Assembly: GCF_000743575.1 (NCBI RefSeq)
Contig: NZ_JQGC01000003.1
Location: 248,001-312,000, forward strand
DNA from: Devosia riboflavina
Lineage (GTDB): Bacteria > Pseudomonadota > Alphaproteobacteria > Rhizobiales > Devosiaceae
Direction of reading: 5' to 3'
DNA: 64,000 bases
The notes under the pieces are model-generated. The model saw only the letters and a list, made by a program, of their open reading frames with translations, was not told where the DNA came from and did no database searches. The stretch's first letter is position 1. Each line of letters opens with the position of its first letter. A program made the position numbers and the translations under genes. Positions 43,629 to 52,303 of this stretch are shown here, piece by piece.

Positions 43629-45761
43629 TTACCAGCCGAACTGCTTGGCAACCGAGATCTTGAAGGTACGGCCGGTGGAACGGTCGGCCGAGAGATTCTG
43701 GCGGTAGTCGGCGTTGAAGAGGTTGTCGACACCCACCTGGAATTGAGTGCCAGCCAGCGGCCCCGTATCCGGTTTCCAATTGGCGAATAGATCAACCGTT
43801 GCATAGGCTTCAGCAGTGCCGTCGCCCACATTCTGACCCTGCACGACCTGCAGAACATAGCGCCCCTTATCGGCGAACGTAAGGCGAGCCCCTACGTCGA
43901 AATCGTACTCGACGTTGCGGATACCAACGGTCAAGGCCGCCTTGCTCTGTGGCACAGTGGTCAGCGGCGTATTTGCGACGAGATCATCGCCAATGGTCAG
44001 ACCATAAGCAAGGCTAGCATAGAGCAGTTCGCTATCGTAGGAGGCTTCGACTTCGACGCCATAGATGCGGGCCTTGCCGACATTGCGATAGTACGGAACG
44101 TTATTTCCGGTAGCCGAGGTAATGAGGTTCGTCAGGTCGCTATAGTAGGCAGTGGTCTTGAGCGCCGCGCTGTCACCCGATTGAAGCAGATCGTTGCCGG
44201 AAAGAGCGAAACCGGCTTCGTAGGTCTCGGCGCTTTCCTTTTGCAGGTTAAGGCTGGCGGTCTTGGTGGCACTGATGGAATAGAGTTCGTCGATGGTCGG
44301 TAGGCGCTCAGTGTGGGCGTAGGACGCAAAGACGCCAATATTGTCGGTGACCTCGTAGTGAGCCGACAACTTGGGCGAGAATGCACTGCCCTCAATGTTG
44401 CGGGCCCCAGTGGTCGAGTTGACCCAATGGAAGTCCCCACGCGCGCCGGCAGTCAGGGTCAGCTTTTCGGCCCAGATGAATTCGTTCTGGGCAAAGATGC
44501 CGATCTTGTTTTCCGTGCCCTGTGGGTGGGCTGGAAGCGGAGCAGCATTTCCCGGACGAGTTGCCGTGCGCTCCTGGGTAGAGGCGGAGAAGCCAGCGGT
44601 CAGGTAGTTCTCAAAGCCATCGCCGATCCACTCGATGGTGTTGTCGGCCTTAAGCTGCCAAGTCTTGTAGCCATAGCGGGTGTCGAGATAGATGCTCTCG
44701 GTGCCCACGGGGGCGAATACACCGCCCGGTCCCGGTGCCAGGGTCGCCGGCGTCGTGATCGGCCCGTTGGCGACCTGACGGTGATTGGTCTGGTTGTTTG
44801 TGGTGTCCGAATAGGTCAGATTGACCTTGAGATCGACCCACGGATTATCGGTCGCCGGATTCTCCCAAACCAGAACCGCCGTCTGGTCGATCACTTCACG
44901 GTCGATGACACCAAACTGGGTGGATGTGCCGGTCTGCGCGTAAGGCTGCTGCTTCGCATCGCTATACCAGCGCTGGTAGGACAGGCTCAGTTCCTGCTCG
45001 TCGTTGTCGCCGAAATGGGCCGTTCCTTTGATCAGGCCCGAAAGCGTATTGAACGCCGAACCGTTGAGCACTGTACCCTTGGCAAGTTCAATATCGTTGC
45101 GACGGCGCCAATTGCCGGCCGCGAGGATTTCGAAGGTTTCGTTGACCTGTTGAGCCAAAACGGCCGAGGTCAGTGTGCCAGCGCCGTTGCTGTCATACGA
45201 GGTCTTCACACGCAGGGCACCGGTATCGCCGTCCTGAATGAAATCCGACGCGTCCTTTGTGGTGAAGTTGACCACGCCACCCAGCGCGCCGGCACCATAC
45301 AGTGTCGAGGACGCAGGCCCACGAAGCACTTCAACCTGCTTGTAGAGTTCGGGATCGGAGAAGAACGAGCCCATGCGGTACTGTTCGTTGAACTTTGGCG
45401 CGCCATCGACATTGATGACGACGCGCGAGCCGTCCGACGAGTTTTCGGTCGTGCCGATGCCGCGGATATTGAAGGCTTCACCGAACTGGCGCTGGCTGCC
45501 GACAACGGTCACGCCCGGCACGGTGGCGAAAAGCTCACCGGTGGTCGCGGCCTGTTCCTTGTCGAGGTCGGCCTGATTGAGCACCGTCACGGCCTGCGGC
45601 GTGTTGATCGCCACCTTGGGCGCGCCGGCGCCGATGACGAGGCGTTCGAGCAGAGTAATATTCGTTGCGTTGACATTTTGCGCTTGAGCACCCTGCTGCG
45701 CAACAATTGCCAGCGCGACGCCGCCCAAAAGCGCGGCCGCGCGTGACCTGACCAGCCCCAT
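43629..45761 (-). CDS. hmuR: TonB-dependent haem/haemoglobin receptor
   Basis: About 710 residues from ATG 45761 (GGAGA site); the open frame extends further but a signal peptide (GLVRSRAAALLGGVALAIVAQQGAQAQ) starts here. The plug domain spans about residues 45-160 (TVLNQADLDKEQAATTGELFATVPGV, EAFNIRGIGT, LRGPASSTLYGAGALGGVVNF). A 22-strand barrel follows, ending RTFKISVAKQFGW with the terminal aromatic required for assembly. It imports haem across the outer membrane with TonB energy. It is divergent from hemP-hmuSTUV. The TonB/ExbBD genes are not in the window. Confidence 0.92.
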   Translation of the reverse strand: MGLVRSRAAALLGGVALAIVAQQGAQAQNVNATNITLLERLVIGAGAPKVAINTPQAVTVLNQADLDKEQAATTGELFATVPGVTVVGSQRQFGEAFNIRGIGTTENSSDGSRVVINVDGAPKFNEQYRMGSFFSDPELYKQVEVLRGPASSTLYGAGALGGVVNFTTKDASDFIQDGDTGALRVKTSYDSNGAGTLTSAVLAQQVNETFEILAAGNWRRRNDIELAKGTVLNGSAFNTLSGLIKGTAHFGDNDEQELSLSYQRWYSDAKQQPYAQTGTSTQFGVIDREVIDQTAVLVWENPATDNPWVDLKVNLTYSDTTNNQTNHRQVANGPITTPATLAPGPGGVFAPVGTESIYLDTRYGYKTWQLKADNTIEWIGDGFENYLTAGFSASTQERTATRPGNAAPLPAHPQGTENKIGIFAQNEFIWAEKLTLTAGARGDFHWVNSTTGARNIEGSAFSPKLSAHYEVTDNIGVFASYAHTERLPTIDELYSISATKTASLNLQKESAETYEAGFALSGNDLLQSGDSAALKTTAYYSDLTNLITSATGNNVPYYRNVGKARIYGVEVEASYDSELLYASLAYGLTIGDDLVANTPLTTVPQSKAALTVGIRNVEYDFDVGARLTFADKGRYVLQVVQGQNVGDGTAEAYATVDLFANWKPDTGPLAGTQFQVGVDNLFNADYRQNLSADRSTGRTFKISVAKQFGW

Positions 45762-45863
45762 GTCTGTCTCCAGTTTCTTATAAGTCTTTTTGTGAACGGC
45801 TGGCTGGCAGAAGGCTGGCGGACCGGCTGGAAGAATGCTGACTCTTCCAATCACCTATTGCGC

Positions 45864-45892
45864 TGATTATTTATTCTGTCTAAAGAAGTCAA
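45864..45892 (-). promoter_or_regulatory. Candidate hmuR promoter
   Basis: On the minus strand TTGACT (45887-45892) and TAATCA (45864-45869) are 17 bases apart. The A/T-rich spacer TCTTTAGACAGAATAAA has a TTTAGA half like Irr or Fur-type iron boxes, but no full consensus can be claimed. Confidence 0.4.
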
Positions 45893-45957
45893 GTTTAATT
45901 CTCCTGCCGCGACGTTGGTTGATGACGTCGTAACAGATTGACTTCACTGGATAAATT

Positions 45958-46113
45958 ATGCCTGCGAATGACCTTCCACCGCCAACAAACCAGACGAAAA
46001 TCGTCACCAGTGACGAGATTCTGGGTGGTGGAAACGAGATTCAGATCGAGCACAAGGGCATGATTTATCGGTTGCGGGTCACGCGGCAGGACAAGTTGAT
46101 CCTCACAAAATAG
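45958..46113 (+). CDS. hemP: Haemin uptake protein HemP/HmuP
   Basis: A 51-residue protein starting MPANDLPPPTNQ. The family core is KIVTSDEILGGGNEIQIEHKGMIYRLRVTRQDKLILTK, with the SxxLxxGxxxxxIxHxGxxYxLRxTRxxKLILTK pattern. HmuP proteins in rhizobia and Bradyrhizobium co-activate transcription of haem receptor genes. It is the first gene of the hmu operon, ten bases before hmuS, and diverges from hmuR, its probable regulatory target. Confidence 0.92.
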   Translation: MPANDLPPPTNQTKIVTSDEILGGGNEIQIEHKGMIYRLRVTRQDKLILTK

Positions 46114-46123
46114 GCCCCTTCCC

Positions 46124-47179
46124 GTGACCGAGACCGTTGCCAAAACCGCCGAAGACATCCGCAACCTTCGCGCGCTGCACCCGCAAATGCGCGAGCGCGA
46201 TTTTGCCCGTATTCACGGCATTACCGAAGGCCAGCTCGTGGCCGCCGAAGTCGGCCGCACTGCCACCCGCATCCGCGCCGATGTCGAGGCGGTGCTGAAG
46301 GGCCTGCCGGGCGTCGGCGAAGTCATGGCGCTGACGCGCAATGAAAGCGCCGTGCATGAAAAGATCGGGCCCTATGAAAAGGCCTCGTTCAATCCGCATG
46401 CATCCATCGTCTTGGGCGACCAGATTGACCTGCGCATTTTCCCCAGCCGCTGGGTGCATGGCTTTGCCATCGAAAAGACGGCGGAAGACGGTTCCACCAA
46501 GCGCTCGCTGCAGTTTTTCGATCGCGCCGGCAATGCCGTGCACAAGGTGCATGGGCGCCCGGCGACCGATGTCGCGGCATGGAATGCGCTGGTCGAGACA
46601 TTGCGCCATGACGAGCAGGCCGATGTCATCGAAGTGACGCCCTACCCGCCCGCAAAAATCGAAGGCGAGGCTGCCAGCGTCGACGCGCTGCGCGAAGCCT
46701 GGTCGGCCATGACCGATACGCATCAGTTCTTCGGGCTGTTGAAAAAACTCAATTTCCCGCGTCTCGATGCCGTGGAAACGGTGGGCGAGGATTTTGCCTG
46801 GCAGCTCGACCACACGGCTGTCGACGCCATGTTCCGCAAGGTGGCGGGCACCGATCTGCCGATCATGGTTTTTGTCGGCAATGACGGCTGCATCCAGATT
46901 CATTCGGACCCGATCACCAATGTCAGCGCCATGGGCCCCTGGCTCAACGTGCTCGACGAGACCTTCCACCTGCATCTGCGCCTCGACCACGTCGTGGCGG
47001 CCTGGGCCGTGCGCAAGCCGACCAAGGATGGGCATGTCACCTCGGTGGAGCTCTATGACGAGAACCGCGAATTGATCATCCAGTTCTTCGGCCAGCGCCA
47101 TGAAGGCGTGGACGAGCGCCCGGAATGGCGCGCCGTGGTCGAGCAACTGCCGCTTTTCTCCACTTCCAACGCCGCTTGA
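46124..47179 (+). CDS. hmuS: Haemin-degrading/haem-transport factor HmuS
   Basis: 351 residues from GTG 46124. It is a duplicated HmuS/HemS domain protein, the halves beginning near RALHPQMRERDFARIHGITEGQLVAAEVG and LREAWSAMTDTHQFFGLLKKLNFPRLDAVETVGEDFAWQLD. It binds haem delivered to the cytosol and releases iron or passes haem on. HNMN-type ligand regions such as IFVGNDGCIQIHSDPITNVSAMGPW are recognisable. It follows hemP and precedes hmuT. Confidence 0.95.
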   Translation: MTETVAKTAEDIRNLRALHPQMRERDFARIHGITEGQLVAAEVGRTATRIRADVEAVLKGLPGVGEVMALTRNESAVHEKIGPYEKASFNPHASIVLGDQIDLRIFPSRWVHGFAIEKTAEDGSTKRSLQFFDRAGNAVHKVHGRPATDVAAWNALVETLRHDEQADVIEVTPYPPAKIEGEAASVDALREAWSAMTDTHQFFGLLKKLNFPRLDAVETVGEDFAWQLDHTAVDAMFRKVAGTDLPIMVFVGNDGCIQIHSDPITNVSAMGPWLNVLDETFHLHLRLDHVVAAWAVRKPTKDGHVTSVELYDENRELIIQFFGQRHEGVDERPEWRAVVEQLPLFSTSNAA

Positions 47180-47191
47180 GATCTTTTGAAA

Positions 47192-48070
47192 ATGCGTATT
47201 CGCACCCTGACCTCTATCGCTGCCGCCCTGATGGCCGCCACTTTTGCGGTTGCCCCGGCTTCGGCCGAAGACCTGCACAAGTTCGCCGATACCACCCGCC
47301 TCGTTTCCATCGGCGGCTCGCTGACCGAGATCTTTTATGAGCTCGGCGCCGAGGGCACGCTGGTCGCCCGCGACCAGACCGCGCTCTATCCCGAAGCCGC
47401 GCTGAGCCTGCCCGATGTGGGCTATATGCGTGCGCTGGCGCCGGAAGGCGTGCTCTCGGTCAATCCGAGTGGGCTCCTCGTCATCGAGGGCAGCGGCCCC
47501 CCGGAAGCACTGGAAGTGCTTTCGCATGCCGGCGTCGAATACCAGACCGTGCCGGAAGGCTATTCGGCTGAGGGTGTCGTAACCAAGGTGCGTGCCGTGG
47601 GCCAGGCCCTGGGTCTTGAAGACAAGGCCGAGGAGCTTGCCACCAAGCTCGAGGCGGAATTCGCGGCGCTCAAGACGCGCACCGATGCCATCACCGCGCC
47701 CAAGAAGGTGCTGTTCATCCTTTCCAACCAAGGTGGCCAGATCCAGGCTTCGGGCACCGGCACGGCGGCCAATGGCATTATTGCGCTGGCCGGCGCGACG
47801 AATGCCATTACTGAATATGAGGGCTATCGCCCACTGTCCGAGGAAGCCATTACTGCTGCGGCGCCTGATGCCATCCTGCTGATGGATCGTGGCGGCGACC
47901 ATGGCGCCAATGAAGCCGAACTGCTGGCGAACCAGGCCATTGCCCTGACCCCGGCGGGCCAGAACAAGGCCATCTATCGCATGGATGGGGCCTATCTCCT
48001 CGGCTTTGGTCCGCGCACGGCCGCTGCTGCGACTGAACTTGCCGACCTCCTCGAAGGCAAGGCGCACTAA
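47192..48070 (+). CDS. hmuT: Haem ABC transporter periplasmic binding protein HmuT
   Basis: About 292 residues from ATG 47192. A signal peptide (MRIRTLTSIAAALMAATFAVAPASA) leads to a class III periplasmic binding protein fold with TTRLVSIGGSLTEIFYELGAEGTLVARDQTALYPEAA, whose Tyr segment is a haem ligand region in related proteins. VLFILSNQGGQIQASGTGTAANGII follows. It carries haem from the receptor to HmuUV. It lies 12 bases after hmuS and 5 bases before hmuU. Confidence 0.95.
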   Translation: MRIRTLTSIAAALMAATFAVAPASAEDLHKFADTTRLVSIGGSLTEIFYELGAEGTLVARDQTALYPEAALSLPDVGYMRALAPEGVLSVNPSGLLVIEGSGPPEALEVLSHAGVEYQTVPEGYSAEGVVTKVRAVGQALGLEDKAEELATKLEAEFAALKTRTDAITAPKKVLFILSNQGGQIQASGTGTAANGIIALAGATNAITEYEGYRPLSEEAITAAAPDAILLMDRGGDHGANEAELLANQAIALTPAGQNKAIYRMDGAYLLGFGPRTAAAATELADLLEGKAH

Positions 48071-48075
48071 CAAAT

Positions 48076-49170
48076 ATGGCCAGCACCATGTCTCTGCCCG
48101 CCAGCAACACACTGGCTCGGCCCGCCGGCGATCGCAGCCATATCGGACGCATCACCGTCATCGGCCTGGTCTTTGCGCTGCTGGCAGCCATGGTGCTGTC
48201 CATGACTACTGGCGCCTCGGGTGCCTCGGCGATCAACCTCGTCGGGCACTGGCTGGGCTTTGGCGGCGATGACGCTGCGGTGTTGAAAGACTATGCCGTC
48301 ATCGTCAATATCCGCATGCCGCGCATGATCCTTGGCGTTCTTATCGGCGCGGGGCTGGCGGTTTCGGGGCTGCTCATGCAGGGACTGTTCCGTAATCCGC
48401 TGGCCGATCCGGGTCTCGTCGGCGTGTCGAGCGGCGCGGCGCTGGGTGCGGTCATTATCATCGTGCTTGGGGGCACGGCGCTGGCGCCCTTTACCACCGC
48501 GCTCGGCATCTGGTCCCTGCCCGCGGCGGCCTTTGGCGGGGGACTGCTTACCACCTTTGTGCTCTATCGCGTGGCGACGCGCGGCGGGCAGACGGCGATT
48601 GCCACCATGCTGCTTGCCGGTATCGCTATCGGCGCGCTGGCCGGGGCGTTCAGCGGCGTGCTCACCTATATCGCCAGCGAAAACCAGCTCCGCGACCTCA
48701 CATTCTGGGGCATGGGGTCGCTGGCGGGGGCGACCTGGATCAAGGTTGCTGCGGCCGGGCCGATCATTTTCGTGGCGCTGGCTGCGGCGGGCTTTTTGGC
48801 CAAGGGGCTCAATGCCATGACGCTGGGCGAAGCGACCGCCTCGCATCTCGGCGTGCCGGTGCAGCGGTTCAAGCGCATCACCATCGTTGCCGTGGCGGCG
48901 GCGACCGGCGCTTCGGTGGCGGTCAGTGGCGGTATCGGCTTTGTCGGCATTGTCGTGCCGCACCTGTTGCGGCTCGTCATCGGGCCGGACCACCGCTATC
49001 TGCTGCCGGCGAGTGCGCTGCTGGGCGCGACCTTTTTACTGTTCTGTGATGCGCTGAGCCGCACCATTGTGGCGCCGGCCGAGCTGCCGATCGGCATCGT
49101 CACGGCGGCCTTCGGCGGGCCGTTCTTCCTCTGGATCCTGCTGCATCGCCGCAGCGCCTTTGCCTGGTGA
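48076..49170 (+). CDS. hmuU: Haem ABC transporter permease HmuU
   Basis: 364 residues of the FecCD/BtuC permease family with about ten membrane segments. Visible are RMPRMILGVLIGAGLAVSGLLMQGLFRNPLADPGLVGVSSGAALG (family hallmark, near residue 77), MLLAGIAIGALAGA, FWGMGSLAGATW and GFVGIVVPHLLRLVIGPDHRYLLPASALLGA. It forms the inner-membrane haem channel. Its stop overlaps the GTG of hmuV. Confidence 0.96.
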   Translation: MASTMSLPASNTLARPAGDRSHIGRITVIGLVFALLAAMVLSMTTGASGASAINLVGHWLGFGGDDAAVLKDYAVIVNIRMPRMILGVLIGAGLAVSGLLMQGLFRNPLADPGLVGVSSGAALGAVIIIVLGGTALAPFTTALGIWSLPAAAFGGGLLTTFVLYRVATRGGQTAIATMLLAGIAIGALAGAFSGVLTYIASENQLRDLTFWGMGSLAGATWIKVAAAGPIIFVALAAAGFLAKGLNAMTLGEATASHLGVPVQRFKRITIVAVAAATGASVAVSGGIGFVGIVVPHLLRLVIGPDHRYLLPASALLGATFLLFCDALSRTIVAPAELPIGIVTAAFGGPFFLWILLHRRSAFAW

Positions 49171-49988
49171 GCGCAATGATTGCCATCGACAGCATCGACG
49201 TTTCAGTAGGCGGCCGCAGAATCCTGCATGGCGTTTTCATGGAAGCGCCGGCGGGAAAACTGACGGCGATCATCGGGCCCAATGGCTCGGGCAAGTCGAC
49301 GCTGCTCAAGGCGCTGTGCCGGGACTATGCCTATTCGGGCACGATCTTCCTCGATGGCCGCGACATCGCCAGCATGAGCCCGGTGGAGATTGCCGGGCTT
49401 CGCGCCGTGCTGCCGCAATCGAGCAACCTGCCTTTTCCTTTCACGGTACGCGAAGTCGTTGCCATGGGGCTGACGGCGGGACGGCCGGGCGTGCATCCGC
49501 GCGCCTTGCAGCATCTGCCGGAAGAAGCCTTGGCGCGGGTCGATCTCGCCGGTTTTGGCGCGCGCTTTTACGGCGAGCTTTCGGGCGGCGAGCAGCAGCG
49601 CGTGCAATTGGCGCGCGTGCTGTGCCAGGTCTGGGAGCCGGTCATCGATGGCGTACCGCGCTATCTCTTCCTCGATGAGCCGGTTTCGAGCCTCGACATA
49701 AAACACCAGTTGATGATCATGGACGTGGCAAAGGGCTTTGCGCGGAGCGGCGGCGGGGTGATCGCCGTGCTGCATGATCTCAATCTGACGGCGCTCTATG
49801 CCGATGCGATCACGGCCCTGCGCGAGGGCAAGGTGGTGGCGAGCGGGCGGCCGGAAACGGTTCTTACGGACGCTGTTCTGGAAGCGGTGTTTGACGTGCC
49901 GCTGAAGGTCGGCGCGGCGCCGAAGCCGGGCACGCCATTCGTGCTGCCGCAATCGGTGCAGCTCACGAAATCCATGCAGGTTGCTTGA
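49167..49988 (+). CDS. hmuV: Haem ABC transporter ATPase HmuV
   Basis: 273 residues from GTG 49167 (ATG 49176 possible). Walker A GPNGSGKSTLLKAL, signature ELSGGEQQRVQLARVL and Walker B YLFLDEPVSSLDIKHQ are followed by the switch VLHDLNLTALYADAI, all typical of HmuV/BtuD-type ATPases. It completes the hemP-hmuSTUV operon and is followed by a hairpin at 49989-50009. Confidence 0.95.
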   Translation: MSAMIAIDSIDVSVGGRRILHGVFMEAPAGKLTAIIGPNGSGKSTLLKALCRDYAYSGTIFLDGRDIASMSPVEIAGLRAVLPQSSNLPFPFTVREVVAMGLTAGRPGVHPRALQHLPEEALARVDLAGFGARFYGELSGGEQQRVQLARVLCQVWEPVIDGVPRYLFLDEPVSSLDIKHQLMIMDVAKGFARSGGGVIAVLHDLNLTALYADAITALREGKVVASGRPETVLTDAVLEAVFDVPLKVGAAPKPGTPFVLPQSVQLTKSMQVA

Positions 49989-50009
49989 CCGCCCCTATTG
50001 CAGGGGCGG
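49989..50009. terminator. Convergent stem-loop between hmuV and the HtrA-like gene
   Basis: CCGCCCCT, ATTGC loop, AGGGGCGG. It starts one base after the hmuV stop and includes the stop codon of the minus-strand gene. There is no strong U-tract, so efficiency is uncertain. Confidence 0.5.
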
Positions 50010-50897
50010 CTTGCTCAGGAAATCGTTGCGGTCGGCGGTTTTGACGCGCAGCCAGGACTCGCGGCCGGAGCGCACGATGCGCATGGAAAATTCGGAACCG
50101 GCCGGGGATTTGGCCCAGAGTTTTCGGTAGAAGTCGCCGAGGCCTTCCACTTCTTCGCCATCGAGTTCGGAAATGACGTCGCCGCTCTTGAGGCCGGCCT
50201 CGGCGGCCGGGCCGCCATCGGAGACGTTCATGACCACGACGCCATTGCTGCGCTCTGCCGAGAAGACGCCGAGCCAGGGACGCGCCTCGCGGCGGGCCTG
50301 ACCGCGGGTGACGAGATCGTCGAGAATGGGTTTCAGGAGATCGATCGGGACGACCATGTTGATGTCGGTGGTGTCGCCGGCTTGCAGCATTTGCAGGCGC
50401 AGCGAGCCGATGCCGATGAGATTGTCGTTTTCGTCGAGGAGAGCCGCGCCGCCCCAGGAGGGATGATAGGGCGCGGTGAACAGCGCCTCTTCGAGCATAT
50501 ATTCCCAATAGCCGGCGAATTCCTGCTTGGCGACGATCTCGTTGATGACCTCGTCGCCTTCTCCATCGATGATACGGCCGGTGGCGCGCACTTTTGCCGC
50601 CGTGGAACTGCCGAGGCGGAGCGCGGGCAGATCTAGATCGCCCATGGCCTGGACGAGGCCAAAGCCGGTTTCCTGATCATAGGCGACGACATGGGCCGGC
50701 AGGACGCGCTCATCGTGCGTCGTCAGCCAGACTTCCTCGGCCTCGGTGATGAGATAGCCGATGGTGACGATCAGGCCTTCGTCGTTGATCACCGCGCCGC
50801 TGCCTTCGCGCAGCGTGCCGAGTGTATTGGCGGTGAAGGCGGTTTCCGGAACGTGGGCCCTGAGGGCAACGATGGAATGGCGCGCATTGGTGGACAT
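49995..50897 (-). CDS. HtrA-like serine-protease fold with PDZ domain, catalytic triad replaced
   Basis: About 300 residues from ATG 50897 (GGGGA site). The chymotrypsin-like half (about 25-195) and one PDZ domain (about 205-295, PWLGVFSAERSNGVVVMNVSDGGPAAEAGLKSGDVISELDGEEV) are clear. The triad positions are changed: the GYIVTNNHVV-type His segment reads GLIVTIGYLI (Tyr48), the Asp position in DQETG is Gly78, and the GNSGGAL Ser segment reads PSWGGAAL (Trp148). No signal peptide is visible, so it would be cytosolic. It is probably a non-catalytic binding protein. It is convergent with hmuV, and no partner is obvious. Confidence 0.85.
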   Translation of the reverse strand: MSTNARHSIVALRAHVPETAFTANTLGTLREGSGAVINDEGLIVTIGYLITEAEEVWLTTHDERVLPAHVVAYDQETGFGLVQAMGDLDLPALRLGSSTAAKVRATGRIIDGEGDEVINEIVAKQEFAGYWEYMLEEALFTAPYHPSWGGAALLDENDNLIGIGSLRLQMLQAGDTTDINMVVPIDLLKPILDDLVTRGQARREARPWLGVFSAERSNGVVVMNVSDGGPAAEAGLKSGDVISELDGEEVEGLGDFYRKLWAKSPAGSEFSMRIVRSGRESWLRVKTADRNDFLSKPPLQ

Positions 50898-51062
50898 GGT
50901 GCATCCCCTGTTTGGCTTTTCCATTAGATATGGCGCATCAAGGCAGAAGCAAGATGACGTCGTGCAGCCATTCAATAATGAATGATGATCGCCGGATTTT
51001 GGCGAATTCTATTCGCCGGTGATGAGGCCTATCTTCCTGCCGACACGGAAAGGAATTTTGCC

Positions 51063-51467
51063 ATGACCACCGACTCTTCGACCAAGGATCGCCCCTCTGT
51101 TCTCGATGCCATCGTGCTGCAGCGGCTGGAAGGGCTGGCGGCGCTGGGATTTGGCGTTTTCGCCTATGCTGGGCTCGGGCAATCTTGGCTGGTGTTTGCC
51201 GTGCTGTTTCTGGCGCCTGATCTTTTCATGCTCGGCTATCTGCGCTCGGCGCGGGTCGGGGCCACGACCTATAATCTCGCGCATACCTATGTGGCCCCGG
51301 CGCTGTTGGCGCTGCTCGGGTTTCTTGTCGGGCCGGTGGCGTTTGGGCTGGCGGCGATCTGGGTGGCCCATATCGGGCTCGACCGGATGCTGGGCTATGG
51401 GCTGAAGCTCAATGGTGGGTTTGAGCAGACCCATCTTGGGCCGATCGGGAAGGCGCGGCGGAAGTAG
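51063..51467 (+). CDS. DUF4260 family membrane protein
   Basis: 134 residues from ATG 51063 with an AAGGAA site. Four membrane segments are predicted (about 20-38, 40-58, 76-95 and 97-115). Family strings are LQRLEGLAALGFGVFAYAGLG, FLAPDLFMLGYLRSARVGATTYNLAHTYVAPALL and WVAHIGLDRMLGYGLKLNGGFEQTHLG. DUF4260 proteins have no assigned biochemical role. It stands alone between two minus-strand genes. Confidence 0.9.
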   Translation: MTTDSSTKDRPSVLDAIVLQRLEGLAALGFGVFAYAGLGQSWLVFAVLFLAPDLFMLGYLRSARVGATTYNLAHTYVAPALLALLGFLVGPVAFGLAAIWVAHIGLDRMLGYGLKLNGGFEQTHLGPIGKARRK

Positions 51468-51476
51468 GGCGCTACC

Positions 51477-52076
51477 CTACTTCACCACGCGATAATCCAT
51501 ATGCGTCACGTAGCGGGTGGCGCGGGCGCCGATGGGTTCGAGATTGGCGGCCATGCCATCCCAGAGGCGTTCGCCCTGGCCGGCGAGCAGGGGTACGATT
51601 TTTAGGTGCAAGGTGTCGACGACACCGGCATTGAGATAGTGGCGGAGGGTGCTGACGCCGCCGGCAATGGAGACGTTGCGGTCGCCAGCGACTTCCCGGG
51701 CTCGGCTCAGGGCGGCGTCATAGCCTTCGGTGATGAAGTGAAAAACCGTGCCGCCTTCCATTTGCAGGGGTTCGCGGGGGTAGTGGGTGAGGACGAAGAC
51801 GGGGGCGTGATAGGGCGGGTTATCGCCCCACCAGCCGCGCCACTCCGCTTCCCACGGGCCATCGCCCGGCGCGGCATACATGTGCCGGCCCATGATATAG
51901 GCGCCGTAATCGGTGATGGCTGCCACTTCGGCCGCGTTGTTCTCGCGGTCCTGAAACATCCAGCGGGCGAGCTGGTTCGGATCGATGGTGCCGAAAGGGT
52001 TTTCGCGGGTCTGGTTGAGGCCGCTGCCGAAACCATCCAGGGTCAGCATCATATGGGCGGATACGGTCTGGGGCAT
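51477..52076 (-). CDS. Dihydrofolate reductase-like protein (RibD C-terminal domain)
   Basis: 199 residues. The N-terminal strand VSAHMMLTLDGFGSG matches the nucleotide-binding start of RibD C-terminal/DHFR-like reductases. YIMGRHMYAAPGDGPW, VFVLTHYPREP and NVSIAGGVSTLRHYLNAGVVDTLHLKIVPLLAGQGERLWD complete the fold. Such stand-alone proteins are predicted NADPH reductases of unknown substrate. It is convergent with DUF4260 and no riboflavin gene is nearby. Confidence 0.9.
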   Translation of the reverse strand: MPQTVSAHMMLTLDGFGSGLNQTRENPFGTIDPNQLARWMFQDRENNAAEVAAITDYGAYIMGRHMYAAPGDGPWEAEWRGWWGDNPPYHAPVFVLTHYPREPLQMEGGTVFHFITEGYDAALSRAREVAGDRNVSIAGGVSTLRHYLNAGVVDTLHLKIVPLLAGQGERLWDGMAANLEPIGARATRYVTHMDYRVVK

Positions 52077-52174
52077 TTTTGGGGGTCTTGGAATTGTTAA
52101 GTTGTGACTTTAGTATTGGCGTGTGGGCTGGGTTTGTCAATGGGGTGGCGGATCACAAGAAACGCCATCTCCAC

Positions 52175-52245
52175 GGTGTCATTCCCGCGAAAGCGGGAAC
52201 CTCCGTTTCGGCAACAGGGGTTCCCGCTTTCGCGGGAATGACACC
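52175..52245. repeat. Intergenic palindromic repeat, family A
   Basis: Near-perfect copy: GGTGTCATTCCCGCGAAAGC on the left, GCTTTCGCGGGAATGACACC on the right, centre CTCCGTTTCGGCAACAGGGG. Confidence 0.88.
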
Positions 52246-52303
52246 GCGCGGGTGGGGGCGTCGAAGGCAAGTGAAGTGTCCTGGGGCCAAGCACGGGGGA
52301 GCC

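Noticed and set aside
46103..48112. 669-codon minus-strand frame opposite hmuS and hmuT
   Set aside because: Covers two clear genes, has a biased His/Gly/Arg composition and no recognisable motif.
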